Assembly (NCBI GenBank): GCA_017591395.1
Contig: WEDG01007617.1
Location: forward strand, 47,458 to 111,457
Reading direction: 5' to 3'
DNA length: 64,000 nt
Source of the DNA: Schistocephalus solidus
Taxonomy: Eukaryota > Platyhelminthes > Cestoda > Diphyllobothriidea > Diphyllobothriidae
A program made the position numbers and the translations under genes. The notes below the pieces were generated by a model. The model worked only from the letters and a program-made list of their open reading frames with translations, was not told where the DNA came from and made no database searches. Below, one piece after another: positions 22,266 to 33,279 of this stretch. How positions within the stretch are numbered: position 1 is the stretch's first letter; each line of letters opens with the position of its first letter.

Positions 22266-22914
22266 CATGGGTGTTCATGGGGTATCAGTGTTGTCGGCAT
22301 TGTGATGAATTCCGCTGTCATGGATGCGCATGTGACCGAATAGGCCCATGCGATGAGTGAATGCATGAGGACAGTGAGGGCAGTGGAGGTGGCGATCTCT
22401 GCTGTGTGTTGGTGCTCAAGGCACTAGTTCACCAGTCTCTGTACGATGGATTCGCAAGTGACCAATCAGGCCGATGCGTGAGTTGAATGTGCGGTCGCAT
22501 TGAGGACAGTTTAGGATCAAGCCCCCATCGCTAGTGGTAGTGGTGGTGGCAGTGGCAATGGCGGTGGTGGGGGTTTCAGGCGATGAATATTGGGATGTGG
22601 TCTTAATGATGGTGTGAGTAAAGGAATTGATGCCAGGAGTGAGGGTGGGGGAGTCCGAATGAGAATTGACAGAATTTGACGTAGAAGGTGGAATTGTCGG
22701 ATTGTTGGTGCATTGCGTCCGAGCATGTCCGACCAGACCGATTCGCGCGCGGAAGGTGCGTTAACACCGCGGGCATGTTGGAAGGGGCTGGGCATCGGCG
22801 GTGTTCGCCCGGAGCGCTGATGACTTTCGTGTCGCTCTTTTGGCCTTGGCGGTGGTGATTCGATTGGCCTCATAGATTGCTGCACCAGTCTTCACGGAAC
22901 TTCTCCATGCCGGT

Positions 22915-24288
22915 CTATCCTGTGCGAGGCCCTGCCAGGTCACCCGGTTGATTTTCAGTTGCTTCAGTGATTTCTTCAAAGTGTCCTTTTAGCGTCGTTT
23001 TTGACCTCCCTGTCGGTGAGCACCCGTAGCGACATCTCCGTAGAAAAGTCGTTTGGGTAGTCGCTCGTCGTTCATTCTTACTAGGTGGCCGCTCCATCGC
23101 AGTTGCACTTGCCTCAGCATGGCGTGGATGCTGAGAATTCCGGTCCGCTCCAAGACTTCCATGTCCGGAAGCATTGTATTCCGCGCTGGGTGGCGGCTGG
23201 TGCATAACAACCGATTTGGCTGTACTGATTGTTAATCCAAAATTGGCGCAGCCTGCGGCGAAGAGGTCCATACTCCTTTGCATGTCCTCCTTCGTCATGG
23301 TGTTAAGGGCGCAGTGGTCCGCGAAGAGCAAGTCATGGACTGTAGTCGTAGAAACGTACGTTGAAGCCTGCATACGCCGACTGTTGGGAACGTGTACGTC
23401 AGTTCTGTAGGCGATGCGGATCCCAGGCTGCTCATCACGGTAGGCGTCCGTCAGCATAGCAGAGAACATGAGACTGAACAGGGTGAGGGCCAATACGCAG
23501 TCCTGCTTCACTCCGTTGGTCACTGCGAATGCTTCGGATACTGTCCCGTTGTCAGTGACGCGCGTTGTCATCCCGTCATGAAACTGACGCACCATTTGCG
23601 TGAACCGCTCAGGACAGCCGAATTTCTGCATGACTTTCCACAATCCGTCGCGATTCACCGTGTAAACGGCTTTCTTCAGATCCGCGAAGGTAGTGTGTAG
23701 GTGAGTTCGCATCTCCTGACACTTCTCTTTTAGCTGGCAGGCGGCAAAGATCATATCGGTTGTTCCGCGGTGTCGGCGGAAACCACATTGGCTTTCCGGG
23801 AGCAGGCCATCCTCTAGGTGACCGTTCAGACAATTGAGAAGGATACGGGTGAAGATTTTCCCGGCGATGTTGAGCAACGAGATGCCTCTGGGATTATCAC
23901 AGAGTTGCCGGTTCCCCTTCCGCTTGTAGAGTTGGACGATGGTCACGTTTTTGAAATGCTGAGGAACTTGTCCTTGGCGCCTCATCTCCTGGAAGAATGT
24001 TGTGGGCTCTGCTATCAGTGGGGACCCAGCGTGCTTGAAGACTTCCGGTGGCATTGCGTAAGATCCCGGTGCTTTACCGCTGGAAATCTGCTGTACGGCC
24101 CGGATGGTTTCTGGTAGGGAAGGCGGCAGATCCAGGTCATTGTTCGTGTCCACTTGAGGGAGCCGGTCAATGAAAGCATCAGAGATGGCTGATGAGCAAT
24201 TAAGGACACTTCTGAAGCGCTCGGCCCAGCGCTTCAGAATTTTCGATTTCTCTGTCAGCAGTGCTGTGCCATCAGAGCTGAACGCCAA
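22915..24288 (-). pseudogene. LINE B reverse transcriptase (long open frame)
   Basis: A 457-codon open frame covers the RT fingers and palm: KAPGSYAMPPEVFK, LYKRKGNRQL, RGISLLNIAGK, GFRRHRGTTD, FADLKKA, KQDCVLA. The active-site box reads FADHCALNT, so the second catalytic Asp is His. After the block ending QPPPSAEYNA the internal deletion throws the frame out of register, and the remaining codons are not genuine LINE protein. The enzyme is therefore dead despite its long frame. Confidence 0.85.
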
Positions 24289-24347
24289 AGCAGTCCCCTT
24301 GATGCAGGTACCGCAGATGGCCCTGATGGCTTTAAAATTGTTTCATT

Positions 24348-25240
24348 TCATTGCGGTCCCCATACCCCTAGATTTCCCTCAGCCTTTCGGATCATCCAGG
24401 GGCCCTGCATCTCCCGCAGCCGTGGCTGTAGAACGCGGCAGCATCTGAAGAAGGCTGCTTTTGTGGCGTCAGTCCAAAGTTCCAAGTAGGCTTTTTGTAG
24501 TCCATTCTTCTCCGCGAGTAAGTTGCTGATGTCGGCGTAATTGTCGTTAAACCAGTCCTGGTGTTGATGGCGTTCGCGTCCGAGGACTTCGAGGGCGGTG
24601 GACTGGATGACATTTCGCAGTCGGCACCATCGTGTTTGCACGGTGCCGTTATTAGGTGGAGCATGCAAGTTCTCTAATTTATCGGTTATTTGGTTACTGA
24701 AATCAAAACAATGACCAGGCAAATTTAAAAAATGAGTATTTATCTTACCTGGTGGCGGCTTACCTAAAAACCTTCGTCTGGGTTGCAGTCGGAGCCTCAT
24801 CTGGGAGATGACGAGGCGGTGATCCGTACAACCATCGGCATCGCGGATCGCCTTGGGTACCAGCACGTCCTGTCGATCTCGCCTCCGGACGAGAACATAG
24901 TCCAGCAGCTGCCAGTGGGTGCATCCACGTGGCCTTCTCCCGCGTTGGAAGGTGGAAGAAGGTGTTGGTCAGCAGGAGATGGTGTTCCGCACACGTTTGC
25001 AGAAGAAGGAGGCCGCTATCGTTACAGCTACCGAGACCGTGGGGACCTAGCATTCCCTGCCAGGCAGCGTGGTCCGTCCCGACGCGGGTGTTGAAGTCAC
25101 CAAGGACAATTAACTTGCCCACCTTCGGCACAGTCCGCCAGCAGGGCGTGCAGGTCCTCGTAGAATTTGTCCTTCGCCACATCAGAGCTCGTCATTGGGG
25201 GAGCATAGGCGCTGATGATGGTGGCGAACTAGTCTCCCCG
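24348..25240 (-). pseudogene. LINE B endonuclease remnant and linker
   Basis: Minus-strand frames contain GDFNTR (24760-25182), [10 protein letters not shown] and then the 11-nt deletion, [13 protein letters not shown], and the linker with APPNNGTVQTRW. The residues needed for Asp/Asn and Asp-His catalysis are partly kept, but the frame is broken between them. Further 5' sequence to 25412 contains the [11 protein letters not shown] block. Confidence 0.8.
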
Positions 25241-25412
25241 AAGAGGCAGGCGGAGGCTCATCAGGCGACCATTGATACCCTGCGGCAGACAGGGCAGACG
25301 TCGCACGATGTCGTTCCGGATGGCAAAGGCAACACCAGCGTCGCGTCGCTTTGCCTTTGGCCGGCCGCTCCAGACGAAGGTGTAGCCGGCACCCACCTCC
25401 TTCAGCTGACCC

Positions 25413-25735
25413 TGATGCGATGATAGCTTGGCTGTCCGTTCCCGAATAGTAACTGGGCGTGATTTGATCACCGTTGACGATCATTGGCGTGACAACTATT
25501 CGGCAATTTGACCCACCGTTAACCGGATCGTTTATCACCCGCATAATTCCCGCGTGGTCTGTGCTTTTGCCCAGGCGAAATCACCACACAGAATATGGAG
25601 GCGGAAGATCAATGCGCTTGTTTATTGACTGTGGGCTGGAGAACCAGGGCTCAAGCAGCTAACGGCTCACGCGGTCTTCACCTCTGGCGAGAATTTCGGC
25701 TTCATCGAACTTGAAGGTGTGGCTGAGTTCTGTCA
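25413..25735 (-). mobile_element. PLE2 inverted 3' fragment
   Basis: Minus-strand sequence reads through LPPPYSVW, GKSTDHAG and NGDQITP, the same blocks as 26450-26740 on the + strand. The two form inverted repeats over about 280-300 nt with a number of substitutions. The fragment sits directly between the truncated 5' edge of LINE B and the main PLE2 copy. Placement is head-on, as in PLE-C. Confidence 0.75.
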
Positions 25736-26800
25736 AAATTCTGGGCTTGGTATTTGGAAAATACCTTCGTTGTGATCGAACGGGATCAGGTGTTGGAATT
25801 CAAAGGGCATCAAAAAGTCATATTCCCGGACATGCAATCCACGATGGAGGAGGAAGAAAACAACCAGCTTGCCCTCCTCGACGTCCTGTTCTGCCGCAAA
25901 GATGGTGATGGTCTAAGAACTAAAGTTTTCAGGAAAGTGACCAATACGACACAAGTACTAAACTTCGACAGCAACCACGCAATCAGCCAAAATCACAGTT
26001 GAGTAAGGGCGCTATATCGGTGGGTTGAGACGCATGACAGTGAATCGGAATACAAGGTTGCTGAACGACAATATATTCGAGGGATCCTCAGAATGAATGG
26101 AAACCCTGGCTACTTTGTCAACTGCTGTATACGTGAACGCGATGAGGGCGAAACTTCAATCAACCCCAAATTTTAGCGAGCGCTCCCGTACGTGAAGAAC
26201 ATCTCGGAAGCCATCAGCCGCTTCCTCACCACTCGGAGTTGAAGTCGCACACAGACCGGAGGTAACCATCAGGCGCCAGTTCATGCGACCGAAAGACCCA
26301 GTGCCAAGGCACGAAACGTCTGGAGTCGTTTACGGGTCTTGTGTATTTGTGGACAAAGCAACTACGTCAGAGAAACTGGGAGACTACTCGGCATGCGAAT
26401 GGCCTAGCATGCAGCAGCGGTGAGAAGGAAGGACACCTACTCCCGAAATACTTACCAGAGGTGACAACCGCGTGTGCCATGAGCTGCTCGAGTCCTGGTT
26501 CTCCAGCCCACAGTCAATTAATAAGTGCATTAATCTTCCGCCTCCATATTCTGTGTGGCGATTTCGTCTGGGCAAAAGCACAGACCACGCGGGAATGATG
26601 CGGGTGATTACCGGTCCGGTTGACGGTCGGCCAAATTGCCGAATAGTTGTCACGCCAAGGATCGTCAACGGTGATCAAATCACGCCCAGTAACGATTCAG
26701 GAACGGACAGCCAAGCTATCATAGCATCAACTACAACTCCCAACAAGGACTACCAATTATGGTTGCCTGGCAACCACGCCCTATAAATTCTGCACCGCTT
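25736..26800 (+). pseudogene. PLE2, 5'-truncated Penelope-like element
   Basis: The + strand starts inside the RT: YLRCDRT in one frame and ENTFVVIERDQVLEF in another, followed by NNQLALLDVLFCRK and TTQVLNFDSNH. The RT box corresponds to Y.DDTFVV but reads LENTFVV, so the catalytic Asp pair is lost. A later frame gives the end of the GIY-YIG region: RVCHELLESWFSSPQSINK and then LPPPYSVWRFRLGKST. Several frameshifts and stops occur (for example near 26000 and 26175). PLE2 differs clearly from PLE1 and PLE-C in sequence. The 3' tail near 26840-26862 has a short hairpin followed by GAAACGTC. Confidence 0.8.
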
Positions 26801-26869
26801 GTGCCGCATATTACTCCTTTGTGCGACCCTGATAATAGGTTCGAGAGAAAATCTGAAACGTCAAACTCA

Positions 26870-29800
26870 TAAAGGCCTTGTTCCAATGATTTTGTCTCCT
26901 TCTTCAGACAGCAGACTCAATGGTCTTCCCGTGTCAGATTTAGGATCGTCAGCGAATTCGAAGCCCATCACGATAATCCGGCCATGTCCGAGCATGACTA
27001 TTTGAAGATTTTGGTGGAATACGCTTTAAAGCCGTAGTTCATTGGCAAGCCTTCCTCAGACACCCTGAAACAAGCGTTGACTTTTAGAAGAAAGTTTCAG
27101 ATAGCATAAGTTTATTGATCTGCCCTTTGCTACGTAGGGGTGCCTACCCATTAGCTTGTGGTACCGTCGCGTCATTCATCAAATGGCTTAACAATAGCCG
27201 CTCTGGTCATCCTCTCCTAGCCCAGATACATAAATTGTTGGATCAAATGCACCTAGTGCGAATTAAAATTCGTCTTTGATACTTGAGGACAGCTGTTATA
27301 ACACTTCTAAACGTATAGTCTAAGGCCCGGACTGTCTTGGCATCGGGCCCAGGTGGGTGAGGTGTGATAATGCGCGGCCCATGCTGCGCAAGTCTGCTAT
27401 CCTTATAATGTAGCCTTTAACCGATGGTAGTAAGTGGTTTCGGTGGCTGTAGTCCCACCGAGTGGTTTACCACAAAGAAACCAAGCACTTAATCCGAGCT
27501 GGATTGACCTTCCCTTCCTTTTTCACCCCCATTTGCCAACGACTCATTCGAGTCAGGCTGGCTCGGGACGAGGCTGAATGCAGCGGCTGACAAGGCGTCA
27601 ATCTCTGTCTAATGTCTTTTACGTGAATATACGAATAATTAAGGGTTTTGGTAGATTCGGCGCAACCTGACGGTCTATAGTACCTGCGCCAGATTTTGAG
27701 TCCAACCATTTTAGGAGGTGGAATGAAGTAGTTTGATAATCGCAAGCAGGACAGAAGCACGCACCCGGAATATGCCCCACTTTAAGAAATCTTGGACAAA
27801 AGGACAATTACTCCAAAAAGTGACTGTGTGCCACAAAATGTGCATTTTCTTACAGACTGCAAACGTAAATACAGCCAGTCATGCTCATCAAACCCGAAAC
27901 GGCTATCGGTAATCCACTTATATTTGACTAGGCGTTCAGTTGTCCATCGAGGAAAAATATTGTCCTCGAAAAATTATTCCATACGCTGGCAAATAGAAAA
28001 AATTTGCAAAGCCGATCTAGCCACTCTCTCCTTGCTATCAGAGCCGTGAGATTTGTGTACTCGCTAGCGCGGATGGGCATTTCGCTTTGTGGGCTACATT
28101 TCATTTTTCTTTGGTGCTTAGTCAAAGGTCTATTTTTTCTACCGTCAGTCGTGCGAGCTGGCATAGTCTTCGGTATGGTTTTCGGCTTCAATGCAGCGGT
28201 GAGAATTAAGTAAACGTGTAAGATTTGACCTGAATTTGCATAATTTGAACGTGGTGCTGCTATATGACTGGATATCGCAAACATGTGAATGACGAGAACC
28301 AACACTAATTTCCTCCTTGCCAACCACACATCTTCACTGTATAACCGCTTGAGTAAACTTCAGCTGTGGGTCAGAGAGGAGCTTTTAGAAGAAAAAGAGT
28401 TTGCTAAATTTCCATGACGATCTAAATAAACAATGTTACACACACAAAGCTCTTGTGCTTACCTGCTAAGTGGCACACGTTAGGCGGAGCCTGCCTCAGG
28501 CCGGTTGGCTTGCTTCGAACGTACCTGTGGCGTACGAGCAGGAAAAGCGACAGTACAGGTGATCCAGGTCAAATAGAGTGGTTAATTCCACTCTATAAAC
28601 AACAGTCATGAATTTAAAAGCCGCCAGCTAGTGGTAAAAACTGGTCCTGCTCAGGGTTCAGGGCCGGACTTTATTAGCTGGTCTTTACGGTACTCGTGCG
28701 TGATCCGAGTTCGCATACGCCTACCAACGAAGAAGAGTGCGCACAGTTCGTGCGTGGCATGCCCTGTGCCCTGTCAGCCACTACCCACAGATCAATCTCC
28801 GACCGTCGTTACTTTGTTTTTCAGCCAGAAGCGAGAGTGGGACTGATGCAGTGATGTCCGCATCATTGTAAACAAATTTGCTTGCAATGCTTGGTTGGCC
28901 AACTTCGTGGGGCAGTGTGAACCTCATCGTTTGTGACATTTATATGACCATGCGCACCTGTGTGTGTTTGCCCCTAAAGCGGGGTGTGTGGTGGCGCGCC
29001 TACGCACCAAATCACACCGCGAAAGGTACCCAAACCATATCCCTGCATCAGCTGTTTGATCCGCGCAACCAGCGGCCTGGTGCCTGGGAAAGGGAAGAGA
29101 GACTGATGTAGATTCTGGAAACTGCATCCCCACGGCGCTGGGCACATATTCCTCAGTGTAAACTACCTTGCGCACCTTTTAACCATGAATATGCGCCAAA
29201 GGTCGTAGCATAGAAGGCTGCCAACTGACGGAATTACTCTGTCCTTCTCTCAGGATGCAGAGTTAAGTCATTATGGTTTACTTCATGAATCATTTGGCTT
29301 ATCGGCACGTTCGGTCTGGCGAAGGTAGCGACAGCGTTTGTGCCTGACCTCCGAGGCTGTTGCACACTACTATCCTGCTGGATAGGCTGTGGGTGGTGGG
29401 TGAGTGAGGAGGAGGGGCAGTGTGATCCAGGGGAAGGCACTCGTTACACGCAGCCACTAGACCGACCTCTTCCATTTGGCAAAGAGGGGCGTTATGGATA
29501 AAGACGAAAATGCTATCGCTATCCTGGGAACATTTTTTCGGGCGGTGCCACGCAGGGTAACCTCTACGGTATACATGTACAGGCTGACGTATTTATGACC
29601 TCAGAATGCAGGCATCGACTGGTTGTTTCACAGCTGCGTCCTTCGATTCCAGCACACGCACACCTTACTGCAGTTTGTCCGCCAATTTTCTCTCTTTTCT
29701 GCTACTTATACCTGGACATCTTTTTATCTAGCAGGCGATAACCGCAATCGTTGTTACTTTACTCGGCGTAGTGGCTTTAGAATATATTTTGGAAGGTCGG

Positions 29801-30371
29801 CAGTTTCTTCTCAACATAAACGGATTGAATCACCCATCTATCGCCCCTCAGAGGAGGACGCCTTTTGGCCATAGCATCGGGTGAACGTCTTCATTTTAGA
29901 CTATTATAACTCATATACTCCTTTTCTGGAAAAATCATTGATAACTTGATTAGTAGGGAGCCGAGAAACGCAAACCGTACGCAGGCCAGAAGAATAAAAA
30001 TGCTGCAAAATACTTTGCAGCAAACAAAACATGATCAAAAGTAGTTGTACGATTGATTGCCCATTGGATTGATATCAACCATTAAAATCATCACACATGA
30101 CGCCACCGTGGTACAGATCGTTTAGCCCCGCAAAATACGTGTCCACATTAGCCGTCATCTGAATGGTAACTCTGAGGTGGTAGTTTGAAAGATCCCCCTT
30201 TACCTTTACCATGCACTAATCGCCTTTTTAGGTTCACAATGTGTCAATTTTTTTCATCCCAAAATGCATGTAAGGCTGATGAGATTGGCGGTTTAAAATG
30301 CGTCAAGCTGAACAAAAGTAACATTCATTTTCGAGCTTCTTCATGAATCTCTGATCTATTTTTGTATACAG
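26870..30371 (+). other. septin intron, mostly unassigned
   Basis: This is the remainder of the 10.7-kb intron before the exon at 30372. A scrap of the R1 repeat is visible at about 27330-27420 (gggcccaggtgggtgagg, then gcgcaagtctgctatc). A 133-codon minus frame at 27928-28329 and a 97-codon minus frame at 27467-27760 have no recognisable domain. Nothing else was found. Confidence 0.5.
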
Positions 30372-30473
30372 GTAAGGTGCCGAGTATACCCATGGGGTGT
30401 AGTGGAAACGGACAGCCTGGAGCACAACGATTTCCGTGCACTGAAGACACTCCTAATGTGCTACCACATGCAA
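30372..30473 (+). CDS. septin, exon with septin unique element
   Basis: This 34-codon exon reads [20 protein letters not shown] and continues to a CYHMQ ending. YPWG and the HNDF/HCDF-like block belong to the septin unique element, which helps form the GTP-binding (G) interface between subunits. The acceptor is a tatacag, and the preceding exon joins in frame after the DGRK block. The donor must lie at 30474 to keep phase 0 with the next exon, and it reads CAA|gcaagt. That is a GC donor in the classic context for the GC-AG minor class of U2 introns. Confidence 0.9.
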
Positions 30474-30864
30474 GCAAGTCGAATTTTCGTGAAGATCTCG
30501 TTAAGACGCGTTTTCCTGCTTTTGATTTTAATTTGCGGAATGCCGTCACACGTTCGTTAGCTTTAAAGATCACCATCAGCCTTTTTCTTGCAAGTTAAAT
30601 GCTCAAGCTTACTGTTGCCATTTCAACAGCCTACGTGGTTGCTTAAAAATTATTCTTCGTTTACATTTTTAATTAACTTTATATATAATAGAAACTGGAG
30701 TTCATATACAGGTAAACACAGGGGAAACGCAAGCGGACCTACCGATTAGTCGAACTCCCGGCAGCCGCGTGATGCACCGGTTTAAGACCGGCAAAACACA
30801 CGTCTGCGCTTTTAGCTGGTACCTGTGCTATCAGTATGTTAAATAACAAATAAATAAATACCGG
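30474..30864 (+). other. septin GC-AG intron, start
   Basis: This is the first part of intron 30474-37152. A GT donor four bases downstream would change the phase and destroy the next exon. No other feature was seen before the R1 copy. Confidence 0.6.
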
Positions 30865-31135
30865 TGTCCCCTAAACGGGCTGCGTTGTACATGTGTTGAA
30901 CCAATGCGGAGGTCAAATCAGACTGCGGCAGGCGTTATTAATTGAGATGTGGTCCCATAACAACTGCCGAACATGGGGGGGTGTGCCTAACATGTGCACG
31001 CGTAGGTGCCGACTCATACCGCACCCAGCTCTTTAACTCCGTGGGAGGTACTTTATCTGCGCCCGACCCCACCTCCCTGCATCACGCTTCTGTGGAGCAT
31101 AATGTAGATATCGTCGGACTATAATGGTCGAACTG
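30865..31135 (+). repeat. R1 repeat, shortened copy
   Basis: It begins cccctaaacgggctgcgttg, matching 45849. It contains ggcaggcgttatt and cataacaactgccgaacatg, and ends with a tggagcata...atcgtcggactata block like that at 46160-46200. The middle part (the TCTTGACTC...CAGGTGGGGG blocks) is missing. The copy directly precedes LINE fragment D. Confidence 0.7.
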
Positions 31136-31151
31136 TCGGGTCTGTGTGTGG

Positions 31152-31440
31152 TGTAGGGTGTACTAGTTAGGGGTAGCATCACACAGGTAGTAGTAAATTG
31201 CTCCATCTGTCTCGTACAGGTGGTGAATGCTCCTGTGGCCGTCTCTAGCTGGTACCCAACTCTTACCTGTGGCTCCTCGGAGCTGGGTTCTTCCTAGCGA
31301 TCACACTCCGTGCAACCGCCACGACCGTCGGGCTAAACCAGGTGAATGTCTCCGGTATTGTGTGTGTCTCCACACCCGGTACATCTGCGCACTTCCCCCT
31401 CTCCCTGCCCTTCCCGAATCTGCCGTTCTGTCTCTGTCTT

Positions 31441-31515
<75 letters not shown>

Positions 31516-31700
31516 CTCTCTCCCTCCTCTCTCTCTCCCTCCCTCTCCTCTCTCTCCCTTTACTCCTTCTTACTCTTTTTACCTTCTCTTCCCTCCTTCC
31601 TCCGCCGCGGTCAAAAGAGTCCTACGTAGGCGGCCCAGGCAAATCGGTCGTTCTTTTGTTAAACCAACTCGTGACCGATAGTGGAGTTCGGTAGTCTACT
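31152..31700 (+). mobile_element. LINE fragment D (5' UTR only)
   Basis: It begins at the same point as LINE A and C (the gtactagttaggggtagca block). It follows their 5' untranslated region to about the tagtggagttcggtag block at 31679. It contains a large TC microsatellite not present in A or C. No endonuclease or RT follows, so this is a 5' fragment rather than the usual 5'-truncated LINE copy. Confidence 0.75.
31443..31512. repeat. (TC)n microsatellite
   Basis: A perfect 70-nt TC array that continues as an imperfect pyrimidine tract to about 31600. It has expanded from a short C/T-rich spot of the LINE 5' UTR. Confidence 0.97.
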
Positions 31701-31794
31701 AAGATGACTTAGCAGCCCTTACACAGAATGTATACAGCTTGTAGTTTGGAAACCGTGAATTCAAGTGTAATGGCCGGTAGGATTAAAAATTATT

Positions 31795-32140
31795 CAGCAA
31801 TTTAATAACTTTTTTAAAAACTGAAAAATACTCTTTCTTCAAGTATAAAATGTTAAGAATTCGTAATATGTTTGTGCGTGTTTTCAGTAAAATATATTTG
31901 AATTAATAAGAGCATTGAAAAGCAATGAGAAAATTGAATGCTACGTAAGTAGCCATTTTTCCAGAGTATACGTTTAACGGGTGGTCAGAAAGAAGCTCTT
32001 TTAAAACCAGCATCGTACTGTGACTGAATTATCTTGGAATTAGGTTGCACAATAATCAATACCACAACCGTACTTAATTGATTTTTTCGAATGTGAGAAT
32101 TTCGGTTGAAATTTCATGAGATATGGAGTGCGATAATACA
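31795..32140. repeat. R3 AT-rich repeat, copy 1
   Basis: It aligns loosely with 38105-38465. Shared blocks include a tagccattttt...agtata block, an aaaaccagcatc/aaagccggcatc block, and a gcacaataatcaatacc/gcataataatcaatatt block. The copies are diverged and non-coding, and the class is unknown. Confidence 0.55.
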
Positions 32141-33279
32141 GGTTAACCAGATTTATTATAGCCAGGAATGGGCTGAATTTTTATGGAACGAGATAATTAA
32201 ATGTCGGTCCTATTTATTGTTTTCTCTTCCAAGTGCTTCTGACTTCTGCGAGTTCGTCGGCTGAATGATGACTAGATTAAGCGCAGTGATTAAAATACCG
32301 TAAACCACAAACTATCGCGTGACTCGCATTTAAAGCAATATTCGAGGGCCTACGCATACTCGGCGCAGCCTAAAAAATGCATGCCAGGCCATAGCCAAAA
32401 GCATGGCAGCCTGTTTTAAGGGGCTTTAGGTAGAACTAACAACGTACCTATGAACATGGTCTGCGGAATCCTTTGAAACTACGATTTCCTTCCTATGGTA
32501 GATTCATGCATGTTATATTTACTACAATCATAAATACTCTGATTTGTCATGTGGATTGGGTCCGCCACATCTGCCATACTCTACCATGCTCCAGCGACCC
32601 GCATTCCTCTGCATCTATTACTCGTCTCTATGTGACTGAGTGCGATGGCTCCAGATTTAGCCCCAAAACGCAACGGGAAGAGCGCATTCCGCGATCTGAT
32701 CGGTGAACACCCTTCCTATGATTTATTACCCCCGTGGTGTTTGTGGTGGTAATGATAGTTTTGGCAATGGTGGTAATTTGGGTTGTGGTGGGGGGTGGGC
32801 TTGGTTGTCCTTTCTAGTAAGCATCGTTCTCGTTGTTGGAGCAATAATGTCTGGGCAGTACGGGTCAGGGGTTGGACGCGGCGTTGTAGCCATAGGTGGT
32901 GAAAGGGGTGAATTTCATGATGTTGATAATTACGATGAGGCTTTTCGCTATGGGGTTCATAATAACGGTGGATGCAGAGGTGTCCGACAAGTCAAATCCG
33001 TGCCCTGAATGGCAGTTTGCAGTATGGGTATGCTAACAGGAGTTTGGTTTTTGCAGCGTTTGCAGCATGTGAGTCTTCTGGGCGTCTCGTTTTTCCTTAT
33101 CCTTCGCTTTTCGATTCATTTCGAAATGGCTGCTCCAGTTCTTACGGCAGTGCGTCAAACCTGTGAATCCAGAACGATGCCTTCCCAGTCTGAATTTCGA
33201 TTTGCAGATGATTTGGAACGCTCACTATGGTCTCCTTGTATTATCGCCCTGGACTGCTATGTCTTTAACCACCCGTAGA
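32141..33279. other. septin intron; possible 3' tail of LINE F
   Basis: Most is unassigned. At about 32735-32850 a GGT/GGTGGT-rich stretch resembles the linker between fingers of LINE A (near 11618-11640). A glycine-rich 101-codon frame here (32703-33008) is probably read on the wrong strand of that linker. I do not call it a gene. Confidence 0.35.

Larger units (their letters stand above)
22275..25412 (-). mobile_element. LINE copy B, 5'-truncated
   Basis: The same family as copy A on the same strand: part of the endonuclease (about 25400-24780), RT (24290-23180), post-RT and three C2H2 fingers. Finger 3 (near 22320-22380) ends in FGHMRIH, and finger 2 is near 22440-22510. The copy lacks the first part of the endonuclease and the 5' UTR. 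About 335-340 nt are missing between the RT end and the post-RT region (junction near 23168) relative to A and C. It carries the 11-nt endonuclease deletion also seen in A. It lies in the septin intron, next to PLE1 on one side and PLE2 on the other. Confidence 0.85.

Noticed and set aside
22915..24288. A 457-codon open frame as a possible intact gene
   Set aside because: It is the RT of LINE B, with a mutated active site and a wrong-frame end after an internal deletion.
31227..31694. Leu/Ser-rich frames of 95-155 codons
   Set aside because: Produced by the TC microsatellite inside the LINE 5' UTR fragment.
32703..33008. Glycine-rich 101-codon frame with a hydrophobic segment
   Set aside because: GGT-rich sequence like that on the non-coding strand of the LINE finger linker. 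No splice or start context.
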